Shown: positions 42,698 through 54,315 of the stretch, piece after piece
Layout of the letters: every line of letters starts with the position of its first letter
Numbering within the stretch: the stretch's first letter is position 1
Source: Treponema sp.
GTDB taxonomy: Bacteria; Spirochaetota; Spirochaetia; Treponematales; Treponemataceae
DNA: 64,000 nucleotides
Assembly: GCA_017549025.1 (NCBI GenBank)
Contig: JAFYWB010000046.1
Coordinates: 1 to 64,000 of the forward strand
Direction of reading: 5' to 3'
Made by a program: the position numbers and the translations under genes
The notes under the pieces: model-generated
The model's input: only the letters and a program-made list of their open reading frames with translations
What the model was told of the DNA's origin: nothing
Databases searched by the model: none

Positions 42698-45148
42698 TTA
42701 ATCTTCACTATCGTCACTAGCCACTCTATCAAGGCCAATAACAATATCTGGCGGATCGATATTAAATACCTTTACACCAGAAGCTGCTCTTCCCTGCTTT
42801 GCAACAGAATTTGCTGTAACACGAAGAGACTTTCCTTGACTAGTGATACAAACAATTTCATCAGAATCAGCCACATTAATGGCACCAATAATTTCACCAG
42901 TCTTTTCTGAAATACCATAAACTCTCTGGCCTCCAGTAGCTCTACCGTGGATGGAGAATTCCTCAAAGGCAACTCGCTTTCCAGAACCTTTTTCTGTCAA
43001 AAGCATCATATTCTCATTTTCCACAACACGGAGAGCAGCAGCAAGCTCATCACCTTGAGACAACTTCAAGCCAGTTACGCCACGACCAGCACGACCCATA
43101 GGCCGCACAGAAGTTTCATTCATACGCAAAGCCTGTCCCTGACGAGAAATCAAAACAAGCTCATCATTACCAGTGGAAAGCAAGGCTGTTACCAGCTTAT
43201 CACCTTCATCAAGCTTGATGGCAATAATTCCTCTCGTTTTTGCATTGCTGAACTGGCTAGTTTGTACCTTCTTTACAACACCTGCAGCAGTGGCCATAAA
43301 TACATATTGATCGTCACTAAATTCTTTCAAGCCTACAACAGCCGTAATTTCCTCGTTGGGAGAAACTGTTAGTAAACCCTTAATATGGGCACCACGAGAA
43401 GCTCGGCCAGATTCTGGAATCTCGTGAACCTTGAGCCAGTAGCCCTTTCCCTCGTTAGTAATGAACATAATATAATCATGGGTAGAAGCAATAAAAATCT
43501 GATTGATAAAATCATCTTCCACCAGTTTGGCACTGTTACTTCCCTTTCCACCCTTACCCTGAGTTTTGTAGGCTGTAACAGGAAGCCGCTTGATATAACC
43601 AAGATTTGAGATGAGAATTACCATCTCTTCTTCTTTTATCAAGTCTTCAATATTGATTTGCTCAACTTCGTCTGCCACAATGTCGGTACGTCGTTCATCG
43701 CCATACTTTTCTGCAAGCTCACGAGTTTCATCCTTGATGAGAGCCAAAATCTTTTCAGGATGAGCCAACAAGTCCTTAAGATGAAGGATAAGAGATTCTA
43801 TTTCCTCCAATTCCTTCCGTAAGTCTTGAATCTCCAAATTTGTAAGACGCTTAAGCTGCATGTCTACAATAGCCTGAGCTTGTACATCATCAAATTCAAA
43901 TCGTGCCATCAAGGCATTTTTTGCAGACTGAGTATCCCGTGAACCACGAATAATCTGAATTACTTCATCAATATTATCAATGGCTACAATCAAGGCACGC
44001 AGAATATGAGCTCGTTCTTCAGCCTTTCTCAAATCAAAGCGAGTACGTCGCGTAACTACATCCTGACGATGCTCCACAAAATACTGAATTAAGCTTTTGA
44101 GAGTAAGAACTTCGGGACGACCCTTTACCAAAGCAAGATTTATTACACCAAAGGAAGACTGCAATGCTGTCTTGGAAAAAAGCTGGTTCAAAACAACCTT
44201 TGCAATGGCCCCTCGTTTTAAGCCAATTACAATTCGGACATCATCACCAGCAGAACCATCGTTTACAGAATCGATTCCTTCGATAACTTTATCACGAGCA
44301 AGCTCACCAATGCGCTTACACAAATCATCGGTACGAACCTGATAAGGAATCTCCGTAAACACGATAGTTTCCTTACCCTTCTTGTCCACCTCAATAGTAA
44401 AGCGACCACGGATAAGAACCTTTCCCCTACCCGTTTTGTAAGCCTGACGAATTCCTTTTTTACCAAAGATAATTCCACCAGTGGGAAAGTCAGGGCCTTT
44501 TACAATGCCACAAAGTTCATCTATGGAAATGTCAGTGTTATCAATGTAAGCACAGATTGCAGAACAAACTTCCCGCAAATTGTGAGGAGGCATATTTGTT
44601 GCCATACCAACGGCAATACCACTAGATCCATTTGTCAAAAGGAAGGGAAACTTTCCTGGAAGAACAGTGGGTTCTTGACGAGTGTCATCAAAGTTGGGAA
44701 CAAAGTCTACAGTATCTTTCTTGATGTCGGCAACCATTTCTTCTGCAATGGTAGACATCTTAGACTCAGTATATCGGTAGGCAGCAGCGGGACTTCCGTC
44801 TATGCCACCAAAGTTTCCCTGCTTGTGAATGGGCATATATCGAATGGAAAAATACTGTCCCAAACGAACCAAGGCATCATACACAGAAGCATCTCCGTGA
44901 GGATGATACCGTCCCAACACATCACCAACAACAGTGGCACATTTACGAGTTTTTCCATTGTAGTGCAAGCCTTCCTCATTCATAGCGTAGAGAATACGCC
45001 GGTGAACAGGCTTAAGACCATCCCGAACATCAGGCAAGGCTCGGCTTACAATTACGGACATGGAATAGTCAATGTATGACTTTTTCATCTCCGATTCTAT
45101 GGAAACTGGAATCAGGGTTCCACCTTCTGGTGTCTGTATTTCTTCCAT
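42698..45148 (-). CDS. gyrA: DNA gyrase subunit A
   Basis: 816 residues. The winged-helix catalytic region has Tyr126 in AAAYRYTESKM, and six C-terminal blades include the gyrase-specific box QGKGGKG near 560. The quinolone-sensitive position is Ala87 in HPHGDASVYD, where E. coli has Ser83, so natural fluoroquinolone insensitivity is expected; the same feature is known from other treponemes. It works with GyrB to introduce negative supercoils. Encoded 29 bp after gyrB behind TAAGGAATAAGT, so the pair is one operon transcribed away from dnaA. The unordered acidic tail (DSED) is short. Confidence 0.96.
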   Translation of the reverse strand: MEEIQTPEGGTLIPVSIESEMKKSYIDYSMSVIVSRALPDVRDGLKPVHRRILYAMNEEGLHYNGKTRKCATVVGDVLGRYHPHGDASVYDALVRLGQYFSIRYMPIHKQGNFGGIDGSPAAAYRYTESKMSTIAEEMVADIKKDTVDFVPNFDDTRQEPTVLPGKFPFLLTNGSSGIAVGMATNMPPHNLREVCSAICAYIDNTDISIDELCGIVKGPDFPTGGIIFGKKGIRQAYKTGRGKVLIRGRFTIEVDKKGKETIVFTEIPYQVRTDDLCKRIGELARDKVIEGIDSVNDGSAGDDVRIVIGLKRGAIAKVVLNQLFSKTALQSSFGVINLALVKGRPEVLTLKSLIQYFVEHRQDVVTRRTRFDLRKAEERAHILRALIVAIDNIDEVIQIIRGSRDTQSAKNALMARFEFDDVQAQAIVDMQLKRLTNLEIQDLRKELEEIESLILHLKDLLAHPEKILALIKDETRELAEKYGDERRTDIVADEVEQINIEDLIKEEEMVILISNLGYIKRLPVTAYKTQGKGGKGSNSAKLVEDDFINQIFIASTHDYIMFITNEGKGYWLKVHEIPESGRASRGAHIKGLLTVSPNEEITAVVGLKEFSDDQYVFMATAAGVVKKVQTSQFSNAKTRGIIAIKLDEGDKLVTALLSTGNDELVLISRQGQALRMNETSVRPMGRAGRGVTGLKLSQGDELAAALRVVENENMMLLTEKGSGKRVAFEEFSIHGRATGGQRVYGISEKTGEIIGAINVADSDEIVCITSQGKSLRVTANSVAKQGRAASGVKVFNIDPPDIVIGLDRVASDDSED

Positions 45149-45177
45149 ACTTATTCCTTACAACAACTTACTTGGAC

Positions 45178-47094
<1,917 letters not shown>

Positions 47095-47172
47095 TTAAAA
47101 GCAAATAGCCATGAAATAATTAAAGATTTCTATAGAGAAGTGTCGTTTTCTATGAATAGTATTATATCTATA

Positions 47173-47202
47173 TTGCAGAAAAAAGTAAAGGTAGGTTATA
47201 AT
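47173..47202 (+). promoter_or_regulatory. Promoter of dnaA, leaderless layout
   Basis: TTGCAG (47173-47178), an 18-nt spacer and TATAAT (47197-47202). The dnaA ATG lies 6 nt after the -10, so the message likely begins at the start codon. No Shine-Dalgarno is present. Confidence 0.65.
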
Positions 47203-47208
47203 ATCGGC

Positions 47209-48711
47209 ATGAATTCACCAGACTATACACCTTTTTGGGAAGAAACTTTACGACAAATCAAACAAAATTTAACAGAAAATGGAAGAGCAAACGATTTCGT
47301 CCTTTGGTTCAATATTAACTATGTTGATTCTCAAGAAGGTAAAATTATAGCTTCTGTGGCTTCTAATTATATTCGCAATGAGATGAAAAACAGAGGCTAT
47401 CTGGCCATGATTCAAGACACCTTCTATGAAATTTCTGGTCTAGATATGCAATTGGAAGTAACCATAAGAGACCGCAATGCAGAAAAACCACGTGATTCAA
47501 TCACTTCCCACGATGCTGCCCAAGATGTTCCTCTGAAAAGATTATTTCAGCAGAATACCCAAACTATGCCTCAACAGCATGATTTTAAACCTAAAGCTTC
47601 ATTTACAGAGACAAGTTCTCAATATGAATATGGTGAAAAAATATTACAGGAAGAAATAGTACCTGCAAAGAAAATTCATCCAGAATTGTCAGAGCAATAT
47701 TCATTTGAAAACTTTATTTCTAGCGATGAAAATGCTTATGTCTATAACGCAGCTCTTGCTGTTTCAAAAAATCCTGGAACAGCCTACAATCCCCTGTTGA
47801 TTTATGGTGGAGTTGGACTTGGTAAAACCCACTTGATGAAGGCTATTGGTTACTCAATTTTTCAGTCTACAAACTTCAAGAACATAATCTACATCAGTGC
47901 AGAAAATTTCACCAATGAATTTACCCAGTCTATTCGTGACCGTTCCGAGAAAAAATTCAAAGATAAATATCGTAACGCAGATGTTCTTCTTATTGACGAC
48001 ATCCACTTTTTTGAAGACAAGGATAAAACTCAAGAGGAACTTTTTCATACCTTTAATGCACTCTACGACAAGCAAAAGCAAATGGTCTTTACCTGTGACC
48101 GTCCCGTTTCTGAGTTAAAGCAAATTACAGAGCGACTAAAATCTCGCTTTACCCGTGGAGTTAGTGCAGACATCCACATGCCCAAATATGAGGTTCGTTC
48201 TGCCATTATTCAGCACAAGCTTGAAAAACAAGATAAAAAGCTTTCTCCAGAAGTAATCGATTTGATTGCAAAAAGCATTCAATCAAATGTTCGTGACTTG
48301 GAAGCATGTTTGAACAGTATCATTCTTTACTCCGACATCACTGGTGGAAATCTTTCCCTTTCCCAAGCAAAAGATATTATTTCAAAGATGTTTGCCCAAG
48401 ATACAACACAAATTACTGCTGAAATAATCCAGCGTGTTGTAGCAGATTACTTTAACGTTTCTTACACTGATATAAAAGGAAAGAAACGTCACAAAAATAT
48501 AGCTTTTGCCCGTCACATTGCAGTGTATCTTATTCACGAACTAACGGAGCTTTCTTCTACAGAAATTGGACACGAATTTAGCGGACGAGATCACACCACT
48601 ATAATGCATTCCTGTGAAGTCATTACCAAGCAGCTTCAGATTGATGAGAGTCTTAACGATACCCTTTCAATAATTAAAAAAGACATAAGGGAATATAAAA
48701 AGAATAGTTAG
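47209..48711 (+). CDS. dnaA: Chromosomal replication initiator DnaA
   Basis: 500 residues from ATG 47209. Domain I is TPFWEETLRQIKQNL and following, domain II is a Gln/Glu/Pro-rich linker (about 100-165). Domain III has Walker A GGVGLGKTHL, Walker B VLLIDDIHFF and sensor residues in RLKSRFTRG. Domain IV ends in the DNA-binding signature GRDHTTIMHSCE. The start is well fixed because a TATAAT lies at 47197, which excludes the in-frame start at 47140. It opens the origin at the boxes downstream (48741-48868). dnaN, recF and the DUF721 gene follow in the ancestral order. Confidence 0.96.
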   Translation: MNSPDYTPFWEETLRQIKQNLTENGRANDFVLWFNINYVDSQEGKIIASVASNYIRNEMKNRGYLAMIQDTFYEISGLDMQLEVTIRDRNAEKPRDSITSHDAAQDVPLKRLFQQNTQTMPQQHDFKPKASFTETSSQYEYGEKILQEEIVPAKKIHPELSEQYSFENFISSDENAYVYNAALAVSKNPGTAYNPLLIYGGVGLGKTHLMKAIGYSIFQSTNFKNIIYISAENFTNEFTQSIRDRSEKKFKDKYRNADVLLIDDIHFFEDKDKTQEELFHTFNALYDKQKQMVFTCDRPVSELKQITERLKSRFTRGVSADIHMPKYEVRSAIIQHKLEKQDKKLSPEVIDLIAKSIQSNVRDLEACLNSIILYSDITGGNLSLSQAKDIISKMFAQDTTQITAEIIQRVVADYFNVSYTDIKGKKRHKNIAFARHIAVYLIHELTELSSTEIGHEFSGRDHTTIMHSCEVITKQLQIDESLNDTLSIIKKDIREYKKNS

Positions 48712-48930
48712 ACAAACTTGTTAATAATATGCTAGTATACTGTGGAAAACTTGAGAGCCTTCTTTTATTTGTGGAAACTGTGGAAAATAAATAAAAAGAA
48801 GCGCTCAGTTATTATAATTCTATCTTGTTATATTATTATGACTTAGATAGTTTATTCTGTTTTCCACAAGCCTTATTATTACTATTATGAATTTATATAA
48901 ATTTATAATAATACAAAAGAGGAGAACTAT
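48712..48930. other. Putative origin of replication (oriC)
   Basis: The dnaA-dnaN spacer holds four DnaA-box-like words: TGTGGAAAA (48741-48749), TGTGGAAAC (48770-48778), TGTGGAAAA (48779-48787) and, inverted, TTTTCCACA (48860-48868). Between the third and fourth is a strongly AT-rich stretch (about 48800-48858) suited to unwinding. Position and content match known dnaA-linked origins; GC-skew inversion could not be calculated by eye. Confidence 0.7.
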
Positions 48931-50037
48931 ATGAGATTTACCTTTGATAGAGATGCAATGATTAAGGAAATTGCCATTGCACAAGAAATCATCTCCACAA
49001 AGAATGCCATGTCCATTCTTTCAAATATCCTTTTGATTGCAGAAAATAATACCTTGTACATCAAGGCAACTGACATAAAAGTAAATTTTGAAACAAAGCT
49101 TCCAGTTGTGATTGATGAAGAAGGAAGCACTACAATCTTTTGTGATAAATTCATGAGTATTTTGTCCAGCCTTCCTTCTGGTGAAATTGAATTCATCCAG
49201 AACGATATCAAGGTTACAATTAAGCCCATGACAAAGAAGGTTAAGTTTGAGCTTAAAAGCATGGCCAGCGATAAATTCCCAGAATTTACTTCCACAGAAA
49301 ATGTGCCCTTCTTTGAAGTACCTGCAGATCAGCTGAAGCAGATGATTGAACAGACAATTTTTGCTATTTCTGATGATGAAACACGCTATTTCTTGACTGG
49401 TGTTCTCTTTGAAAAGAAAGGTGATAATTTAAACATGGTTGCTACTGATGGCCCACGTTTGGCCTTTGTTTCAAAGCCTATTTGTCAGGGAGTTGCAGAC
49501 TTTGATTCAGTAATTGTTCCACCAAAAATTCTTACTATGATTTTGAAACGAGCTCCATCCGAAGGTATGATTTCCATGGCCATTGTAGAACGAACAATCT
49601 ACGTTAAGTTTGGAAACTATAACTTCTCCTCGGTTTTGATTGACGGACAGTATCCAAACTACAGCCGTGTAATTCCAGAAAATCAGAAGTTCAACTTTGA
49701 ACTGGAAAAATCAGACTTCATGGAAGCAATTAAACGTGTTACCTTGCTGGTTGACCAAAAGATTCGTCGTATTTATCTTGAAATTTCACCTGGTATGCTG
49801 GTGATTACTTCACAAGAATCTAATATTGGTGTGGCTCGTGAAGAAGTTCCTTGTCGCTATGATGGTGATACCGTAACTATTGCCATGGATTATACTCGTA
49901 TTGAGGAACCATTGAAGGTAATGGACGCAGATAGAGTTCGGTTTGAGTTTACTGAGGTAATGAGACCTGTAACAGTAAAGCCTGCTACAGAAGCGGATTA
50001 CTTCCACGTTATCATGCCCATGCAGATGATGGGGTAA
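48931..50037 (+). CDS. dnaN: DNA polymerase III beta sliding clamp
   Basis: 368 residues, the usual length. It starts MRFTFDRDAMIKEIAIAQEI and ends with 'YFHVIMPMQMMG', matching the clamp's conserved P-M-x end. Segments such as 'ISDDETRYFLTGVLFEKKGD' and 'MVATDGPRLAFVSK' are standard. It encircles DNA and tethers polymerase III. AGAGGAGAACTAT precedes the ATG. It lies 219 bp after dnaA across the putative origin and 6 bp before recF. Confidence 0.95.
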   Translation: MRFTFDRDAMIKEIAIAQEIISTKNAMSILSNILLIAENNTLYIKATDIKVNFETKLPVVIDEEGSTTIFCDKFMSILSSLPSGEIEFIQNDIKVTIKPMTKKVKFELKSMASDKFPEFTSTENVPFFEVPADQLKQMIEQTIFAISDDETRYFLTGVLFEKKGDNLNMVATDGPRLAFVSKPICQGVADFDSVIVPPKILTMILKRAPSEGMISMAIVERTIYVKFGNYNFSSVLIDGQYPNYSRVIPENQKFNFELEKSDFMEAIKRVTLLVDQKIRRIYLEISPGMLVITSQESNIGVAREEVPCRYDGDTVTIAMDYTRIEEPLKVMDADRVRFEFTEVMRPVTVKPATEADYFHVIMPMQMMG

Positions 50038-50043
50038 GGATAG

Positions 50044-51132
50044 GTGCCTTTCCTAAACCTGTCTTGCACTAATTTTAGAAATCTTCAGAATACAACAATA
50101 GACCTTCTGGCAAAGGAGGTCTATTTTGTTGGTGAAAATGGTCAAGGCAAGACAAATCTTTTAGAATCATTATATTATTCAGCCTATGGTTCCTCCTTTA
50201 GAACACATACAGAGCAAGAAATTGTAAAAGAAGGTGAAACAGCTTTTAGTGTTCGAACCATGTTCAAGGATGATAATGATTCCGTCACTTCAATTCACTC
50301 AGAATTTCAAAAAGGACGAAAAAAAATCCTCAAAAACCATAAAAAGATTGCAGATAGAAAAGAACTGGTAAATACTATTCCCTGCGTGTTATTTTGTCAT
50401 GATGACTTGGATTTTGCCGTGGGAGAGCCTGAACGACGAAGATTTTTTATAGACCAGTCTCTTTCTATGTATGATGTTCTTTACATTGATGAAATGCGAG
50501 CCTATAAAAAAATTCTCAAGAACAGAAATTTGGTCATAAAAAATAAGGATTATCAAATGCTGGATATGTATGACCAACAGCTGGCACAAAGAGGAATTTT
50601 CATTCAGGACAAACGAAAAAAAATGATTTTTAAGTTCAACACTATTTTTACTCGTTTGTATCAACAGGTTTCTGGTATTGAAAATGTTTCCATTTTGTAT
50701 GAACCCTCTTGGAAGGAAGTTGATAACATGACTCCATCTTATGAGCAGGTTATGGAAATTCTTCTTTCAAAGAGAAACGTAGATTTTGTTATGGAAACTA
50801 CCATGTCTGGTCCCCATCGTGATAGAATTCGTTTTATGAAGGATGGAAAACCTTTTATACCAACTGCATCTACAGGTCAACGGCGACTTATTTCTTTGTT
50901 GCTGCGGGCGGCTCAAGCAGTTCATTATTCAGAAGTTACGGGAAGAAAACCAGTTTTACTTATGGACGATGTGCTTTTGGAACTGGATCCAGACAAACGA
51001 CAGAAATTTACCTCCGTCTTGCCGCCCTATAATCAACTTTTTTGTACCTTTCTCCCAGGAGAACCCTATGAACGATACAAAACTCCCAACACAAAGGTGT
51101 ATTTTGTAGAGGCAGGTTCTGTCCATGGATAA
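50044..51132 (+). CDS. recF: DNA repair/replication protein RecF
   Basis: 362 residues. Start GTG at 50044, preceded by GGTAAGGATAG. Walker A is GENGQGKTNLLESLYYSAYG; the signature region TSTGQRRLISLLLRAAQA and Walker B VLLMDDVLLELD are in the C-terminal third. RecF loads RecA at gaps with RecO and RecR and is tied to fork restart. The DUF721 gene starts 8 bp before its stop, implying coupled expression. The order dnaN-recF-DUF721 is kept from other treponemes. Confidence 0.94.
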   Translation: MPFLNLSCTNFRNLQNTTIDLLAKEVYFVGENGQGKTNLLESLYYSAYGSSFRTHTEQEIVKEGETAFSVRTMFKDDNDSVTSIHSEFQKGRKKILKNHKKIADRKELVNTIPCVLFCHDDLDFAVGEPERRRFFIDQSLSMYDVLYIDEMRAYKKILKNRNLVIKNKDYQMLDMYDQQLAQRGIFIQDKRKKMIFKFNTIFTRLYQQVSGIENVSILYEPSWKEVDNMTPSYEQVMEILLSKRNVDFVMETTMSGPHRDRIRFMKDGKPFIPTASTGQRRLISLLLRAAQAVHYSEVTGRKPVLLMDDVLLELDPDKRQKFTSVLPPYNQLFCTFLPGEPYERYKTPNTKVYFVEAGSVHG

Positions 51133-51661
51133 GATTTATTCCAATTCAGATATTATAACGTCAGTGTTGGAAGGAATTCTTTCTGATGCTAATAAAAAAA
51201 AGATGGAAGAAAGTTCACTTTTCATTTCCAAGTGGAAAAAAGTTGTTACTTCGGTAAAAAGTGTTGTAAATCCTGATTGTGGAAATACCATGTATGCTCA
51301 CAGTCAGATTATAGACGTTAAGGACGGAACTATTCTTCTGCAGGTGGATCATCCAGGGTTTATCCAGCTTTTTGAAACCCACAAAAAATATATTTTGCGG
51401 GGACTTGAAATGCATGTTCCTCAGATAAAAATCAAAAATATGTCCTACGTTTTGAATAAGAAAAACGACTACAATACCCAGCGGGAAATGACAAAGGAAG
51501 AAGTAAGAAAAAAACTTGAAGAACAGTATCCAGAAGAAAAAATGTCAGAAATCAATAGTGAACAGCAAAATTTTAGTCAGCACAGGAATTTTCCTCCAGA
51601 ATTGGAAGCTATCTTTTCCAGAATGAGAGAATCAATATTGACTAATGATAAAAAAATATGA
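51125..51661 (+). CDS. DUF721 (DciA-like) protein
   Basis: 178 residues. The first 110 residues match DUF721: ISKWKKVVTSVKSVV, 'KDGTILLQVDHPGFIQLFET' and HVPQIKIKNMSYVL. DUF721/DciA proteins load the replicative helicase in many bacteria lacking DnaC; the position after recF agrees with that role. The C-terminal 60 residues are Lys/Glu-rich and helical (MTKEEVRKKLEEQYPEEK) and not conserved in my memory. It overlaps recF by 8 bp. rpmH follows after 76 bp with a separate leader. Confidence 0.82.
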   Translation: MDKIYSNSDIITSVLEGILSDANKKKMEESSLFISKWKKVVTSVKSVVNPDCGNTMYAHSQIIDVKDGTILLQVDHPGFIQLFETHKKYILRGLEMHVPQIKIKNMSYVLNKKNDYNTQREMTKEEVRKKLEEQYPEEKMSEINSEQQNFSQHRNFPPELEAIFSRMRESILTNDKKI

Positions 51662-51737
51662 TATTGTTCTTAAACTTATCGTGTATATCCAAGGGTTTAT
51701 TATATTTTAGCCCTTACCAATAAAGGAGACGTGTTCA

Positions 51738-51893
51738 ATGAAACGGACATACCAGCCCAGTAGAGTAAAGAGAAACAGAAAATTCGGTTTCCGTGCCCGC
51801 ATGAAGACCCGTGGTGGTCGTTTGGTTCTCAAGCGCCGCCGAGCAAAGGGACGCTACAAGCTTACTGTTTCTGATGAGAAGAAGCCTTACTAA
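51738..51893 (+). CDS. rpmH: 50S ribosomal protein L34
   Basis: 51 residues, starting [20 protein letters not shown] and continuing with the RMKTRGGR and LKRRRAKGR motifs that define L34. AAAGGAGACGTG precedes the ATG. A short hairpin AAGGG/CCCTT around 51695-51719 lies in the leader. It is followed 14 bp later by rnpA, as in most bacteria. The C-terminal extension ([11 protein letters not shown]) adds a few residues to the common 44-46. Confidence 0.97.
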   Translation: MKRTYQPSRVKRNRKFGFRARMKTRGGRLVLKRRRAKGRYKLTVSDEKKPY

Positions 51894-51907
51894 GAATTAG
51901 TTAGGTT

Positions 51908-52270
51908 ATGGGAACAGACTTGATGAGGACGGGAACTTTTACCCGCCATGAGCGTGTTAAAAAGTACTCAGACATTCAAAATCTGTTTAAAAAGGGGAAA
52001 CGGGTAAGTGTTCATGGGGCAAAGCTATTTTATTTGCCCAATGATGCAAATATAAATCGTATTGCATTTACCCTACCCCGTGGTTATGGTAACGCTGTGG
52101 AAAGAAACCGTTCCAAGCGCCTTAGCCGCGAAGCCTATCGTTATTTCAAAGCATTCCTGAACACTGGATATGATATGGTTCTCTTAGTATATCCAGGAAA
52201 TGATACGTTCCCTACACGGTGTGCACAAATCCGCAATTTATGCCTCAAAGCTGGAATAATTTCGGTATGA
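51908..52270 (+). CDS. rnpA: Ribonuclease P protein component
   Basis: 120 residues. RnpA marks: [20 protein letters not shown], '[20 protein letters not shown]' (the RNR-like motif) and KRLSREAYR. It binds the RNase P RNA and helps process tRNA 5' ends. The start at 51908 is taken; a second ATG at 51923 is equally possible because the ribosome site is weak. yidD begins inside its stop codon (ATGA overlap), so the two are coupled. Confidence 0.93.
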   Translation: MGTDLMRTGTFTRHERVKKYSDIQNLFKKGKRVSVHGAKLFYLPNDANINRIAFTLPRGYGNAVERNRSKRLSREAYRYFKAFLNTGYDMVLLVYPGNDTFPTRCAQIRNLCLKAGIISV

Positions 52271-52488
52271 AAAAACTTCTGGTTCGATTTTTGTGTGTAC
52301 TCATTCGTTTTTATCAAATCTGTATTTCACCACTTTTTCCTCCAAGCTGTAGATTCTATCCTACCTGTTCGTCTTATGCCTTGGAGGCAATTCAAAGACA
52401 TGGCCCTTTTAAAGGGTTTTATCTGGCAGTTAAACGTATATTAAGGTGTAACCCTTTCTGCAAGGGAGGATACGATCCTGTTCCATAG
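52267..52488 (+). CDS. yidD: Membrane protein insertion efficiency factor YidD
   Basis: 73 residues from ATG 52267, overlapping the rnpA stop. Family marks: [33 protein letters not shown] and [15 protein letters not shown], ending GGYDPVP. It sits on the membrane and aids YidC-dependent insertion. The longer frame from 52219 lies inside rnpA and is not used. yidC follows 29 bp later. Confidence 0.95.
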   Translation: MKKLLVRFLCVLIRFYQICISPLFPPSCRFYPTCSSYALEAIQRHGPFKGFYLAVKRILRCNPFCKGGYDPVP

Positions 52489-52517
52489 GTTTATACTGCC
52501 CTAGGAGTTTTATCTTT

Positions 52518-54284
52518 ATGGAAAAAAACACATTGATTGCAATAGTTCTTTCCACTATTGTACTAATTACCTTTACCGTATTGCAAACGGTAGTGTTCCC
52601 TCCTCCAGCTGCTGAAGAAGTTGTAATTGAACAAGAAATTCCTCTGATTGCAGAGCCTGTTGAAAAGCAGGAGGTTTCTTCTAGTAGTTTGGCCGTTGCC
52701 TATCCTGATGAAGAAGAATCACTGAAAGAAGAAGAGATTGTAATTCTTACCAGCAAGGCAAAGATTACACTTTCCAATCGTGGTGGAGACGTAATTGGCT
52801 ATGAATTGCTAGAGCATCGTGATGGAGACTCTGGCGTAGAAATGGCTGACAATATTTCTGCCAACAATAGAGCCTTTTCTATTGCCTTGGGTGGAGCTGA
52901 AAATGGCATTATTCAGGACTTATTCCACGTAAAAAAGATTGATGATTACACTGTAGGTTTTTACAAAACATTCCAGGATTCAAGAAGTGGCGGAAAATAT
53001 ATTCTTGCAAAGCAGTATACCTTTAAGCCAGATGATTATTTGTTCCGTTTGGACGTATCTGTAGAAGGCTCCGATGGAATGAACAGACTTTCCTTTGGAG
53101 ATGCAGCTTATACCATTAGAACAGCACCACAGATTGGTCCTTACTACAATGCTAAGTCCAACAGATATGAAAACAGAACCTTCATGTCTTTTGATGGAAA
53201 CAAGAAGAAGACCCAGATTATTGGTGAAGGAAAAACAGAGGTTTACGAAAAGGATTTTACTTGGACAGGTGTTGGTGGTAAATACTTTGAGATTCTTGGT
53301 GTTCCTGTACAGCCTAATACAATGCTGGATGTAGTATTTTCTACCGAGGTTGAGGTGAACGACTACGCCAATGCTCAGGTAATGCTTACAAGAAAGGCCA
53401 TCATGGAGTCTTCTACCAAGGATTCCTATTACTTCTATGTTGGTCCTCGTACAGAAAAGGATTTGAAGATTTACAATAACTCTCAGGACAATCCTTGGGG
53501 CTTGTCCAATATGAAGCTAAACGAAAGCCTTCAATCCACTGGAATTCTGTCTTGGCTTGAAACAATCCTGAAATTCTGTATGGAGCTGATTTATAAGATT
53601 ATTCCTAACTGGGGTGTATCTATCATCATCCTTACTATCATTATCAAGTTCCTTTTGTTCCCCCTGACAAAGAAGAGTTCTATGGGAACTTTGAAGATGC
53701 AAGAGCTTCAGCCTCAGATTAAGGAAATTCAGGATAAGTATAAGGATCAGCCAGACAAGCTGAATATGGAAATGTCTAAGCTATACAAGGAATCTGGCTA
53801 TAATCCTCTTTCTGGATGCTTGCCCTTGTTGCTGCAGTTCCCCTTGATTTTTGCAATGTACAACTTGTTCAACAACTACTTTGAGTTCCGTGGAGCAATG
53901 TTTATTCCTGGCTGGATTCCTGACCTGTCTATTGGAGATATTGTTCCTCTTCCAGGTAATATTCCTGTTCTTGGTAGCCAAATCCATCTTTTGCCTGTTA
54001 TCTATTTGGCTTCACAGTTAATCTTTGGAAAGGTTACTCAGTCAAGTGCTGCTGCTGGCGGAAATAATACTCAGATGAAGATTATGATGTACGGTATGCC
54101 TATTATGTTCTTCTTTATCTTCTACAATGCTCCAGCAGGACTTCTTTTGTACTGGACCGTAAGTAACGTTTTGCAGCTTTTCCAGCAGATGTTTATTAAC
54201 AAAATGATGCAGGCAAAGCGTGCAGAAATGGCACTGAACAAAGCCGCTGAAAAGAAGGTTTTTGTTCCCAGAAAGAAGAAGTAA
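52518..54284 (+). CDS. yidC: Membrane protein insertase YidC
   Basis: 588 residues, Gram-negative type: one N-terminal helix (LIAIVLSTIVLITFTVLQTV), a roughly 300-residue periplasmic beta domain, then the conserved five-helix core (NWGVSIIILTIIIKFLLFPL, SGCLPLLLQFPLIFAMYNLF, 'MIMFFFIFYNAPAGLLLYWT'-like) and a basic tail. It inserts membrane proteins with or without Sec. The long outer domain supports a two-membrane cell. jag/khpB follows 31 bp later. No unusual residue seen in the substrate groove by eye. Confidence 0.95.
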   Translation: MEKNTLIAIVLSTIVLITFTVLQTVVFPPPAAEEVVIEQEIPLIAEPVEKQEVSSSSLAVAYPDEEESLKEEEIVILTSKAKITLSNRGGDVIGYELLEHRDGDSGVEMADNISANNRAFSIALGGAENGIIQDLFHVKKIDDYTVGFYKTFQDSRSGGKYILAKQYTFKPDDYLFRLDVSVEGSDGMNRLSFGDAAYTIRTAPQIGPYYNAKSNRYENRTFMSFDGNKKKTQIIGEGKTEVYEKDFTWTGVGGKYFEILGVPVQPNTMLDVVFSTEVEVNDYANAQVMLTRKAIMESSTKDSYYFYVGPRTEKDLKIYNNSQDNPWGLSNMKLNESLQSTGILSWLETILKFCMELIYKIIPNWGVSIIILTIIIKFLLFPLTKKSSMGTLKMQELQPQIKEIQDKYKDQPDKLNMEMSKLYKESGYNPLSGCLPLLLQFPLIFAMYNLFNNYFEFRGAMFIPGWIPDLSIGDIVPLPGNIPVLGSQIHLLPVIYLASQLIFGKVTQSSAAAGGNNTQMKIMMYGMPIMFFFIFYNAPAGLLLYWTVSNVLQLFQQMFINKMMQAKRAEMALNKAAEKKVFVPRKKK

Positions 54285-54315
54285 TTTGACTGTACTAGAA
54301 TAAAGGAGATATACA

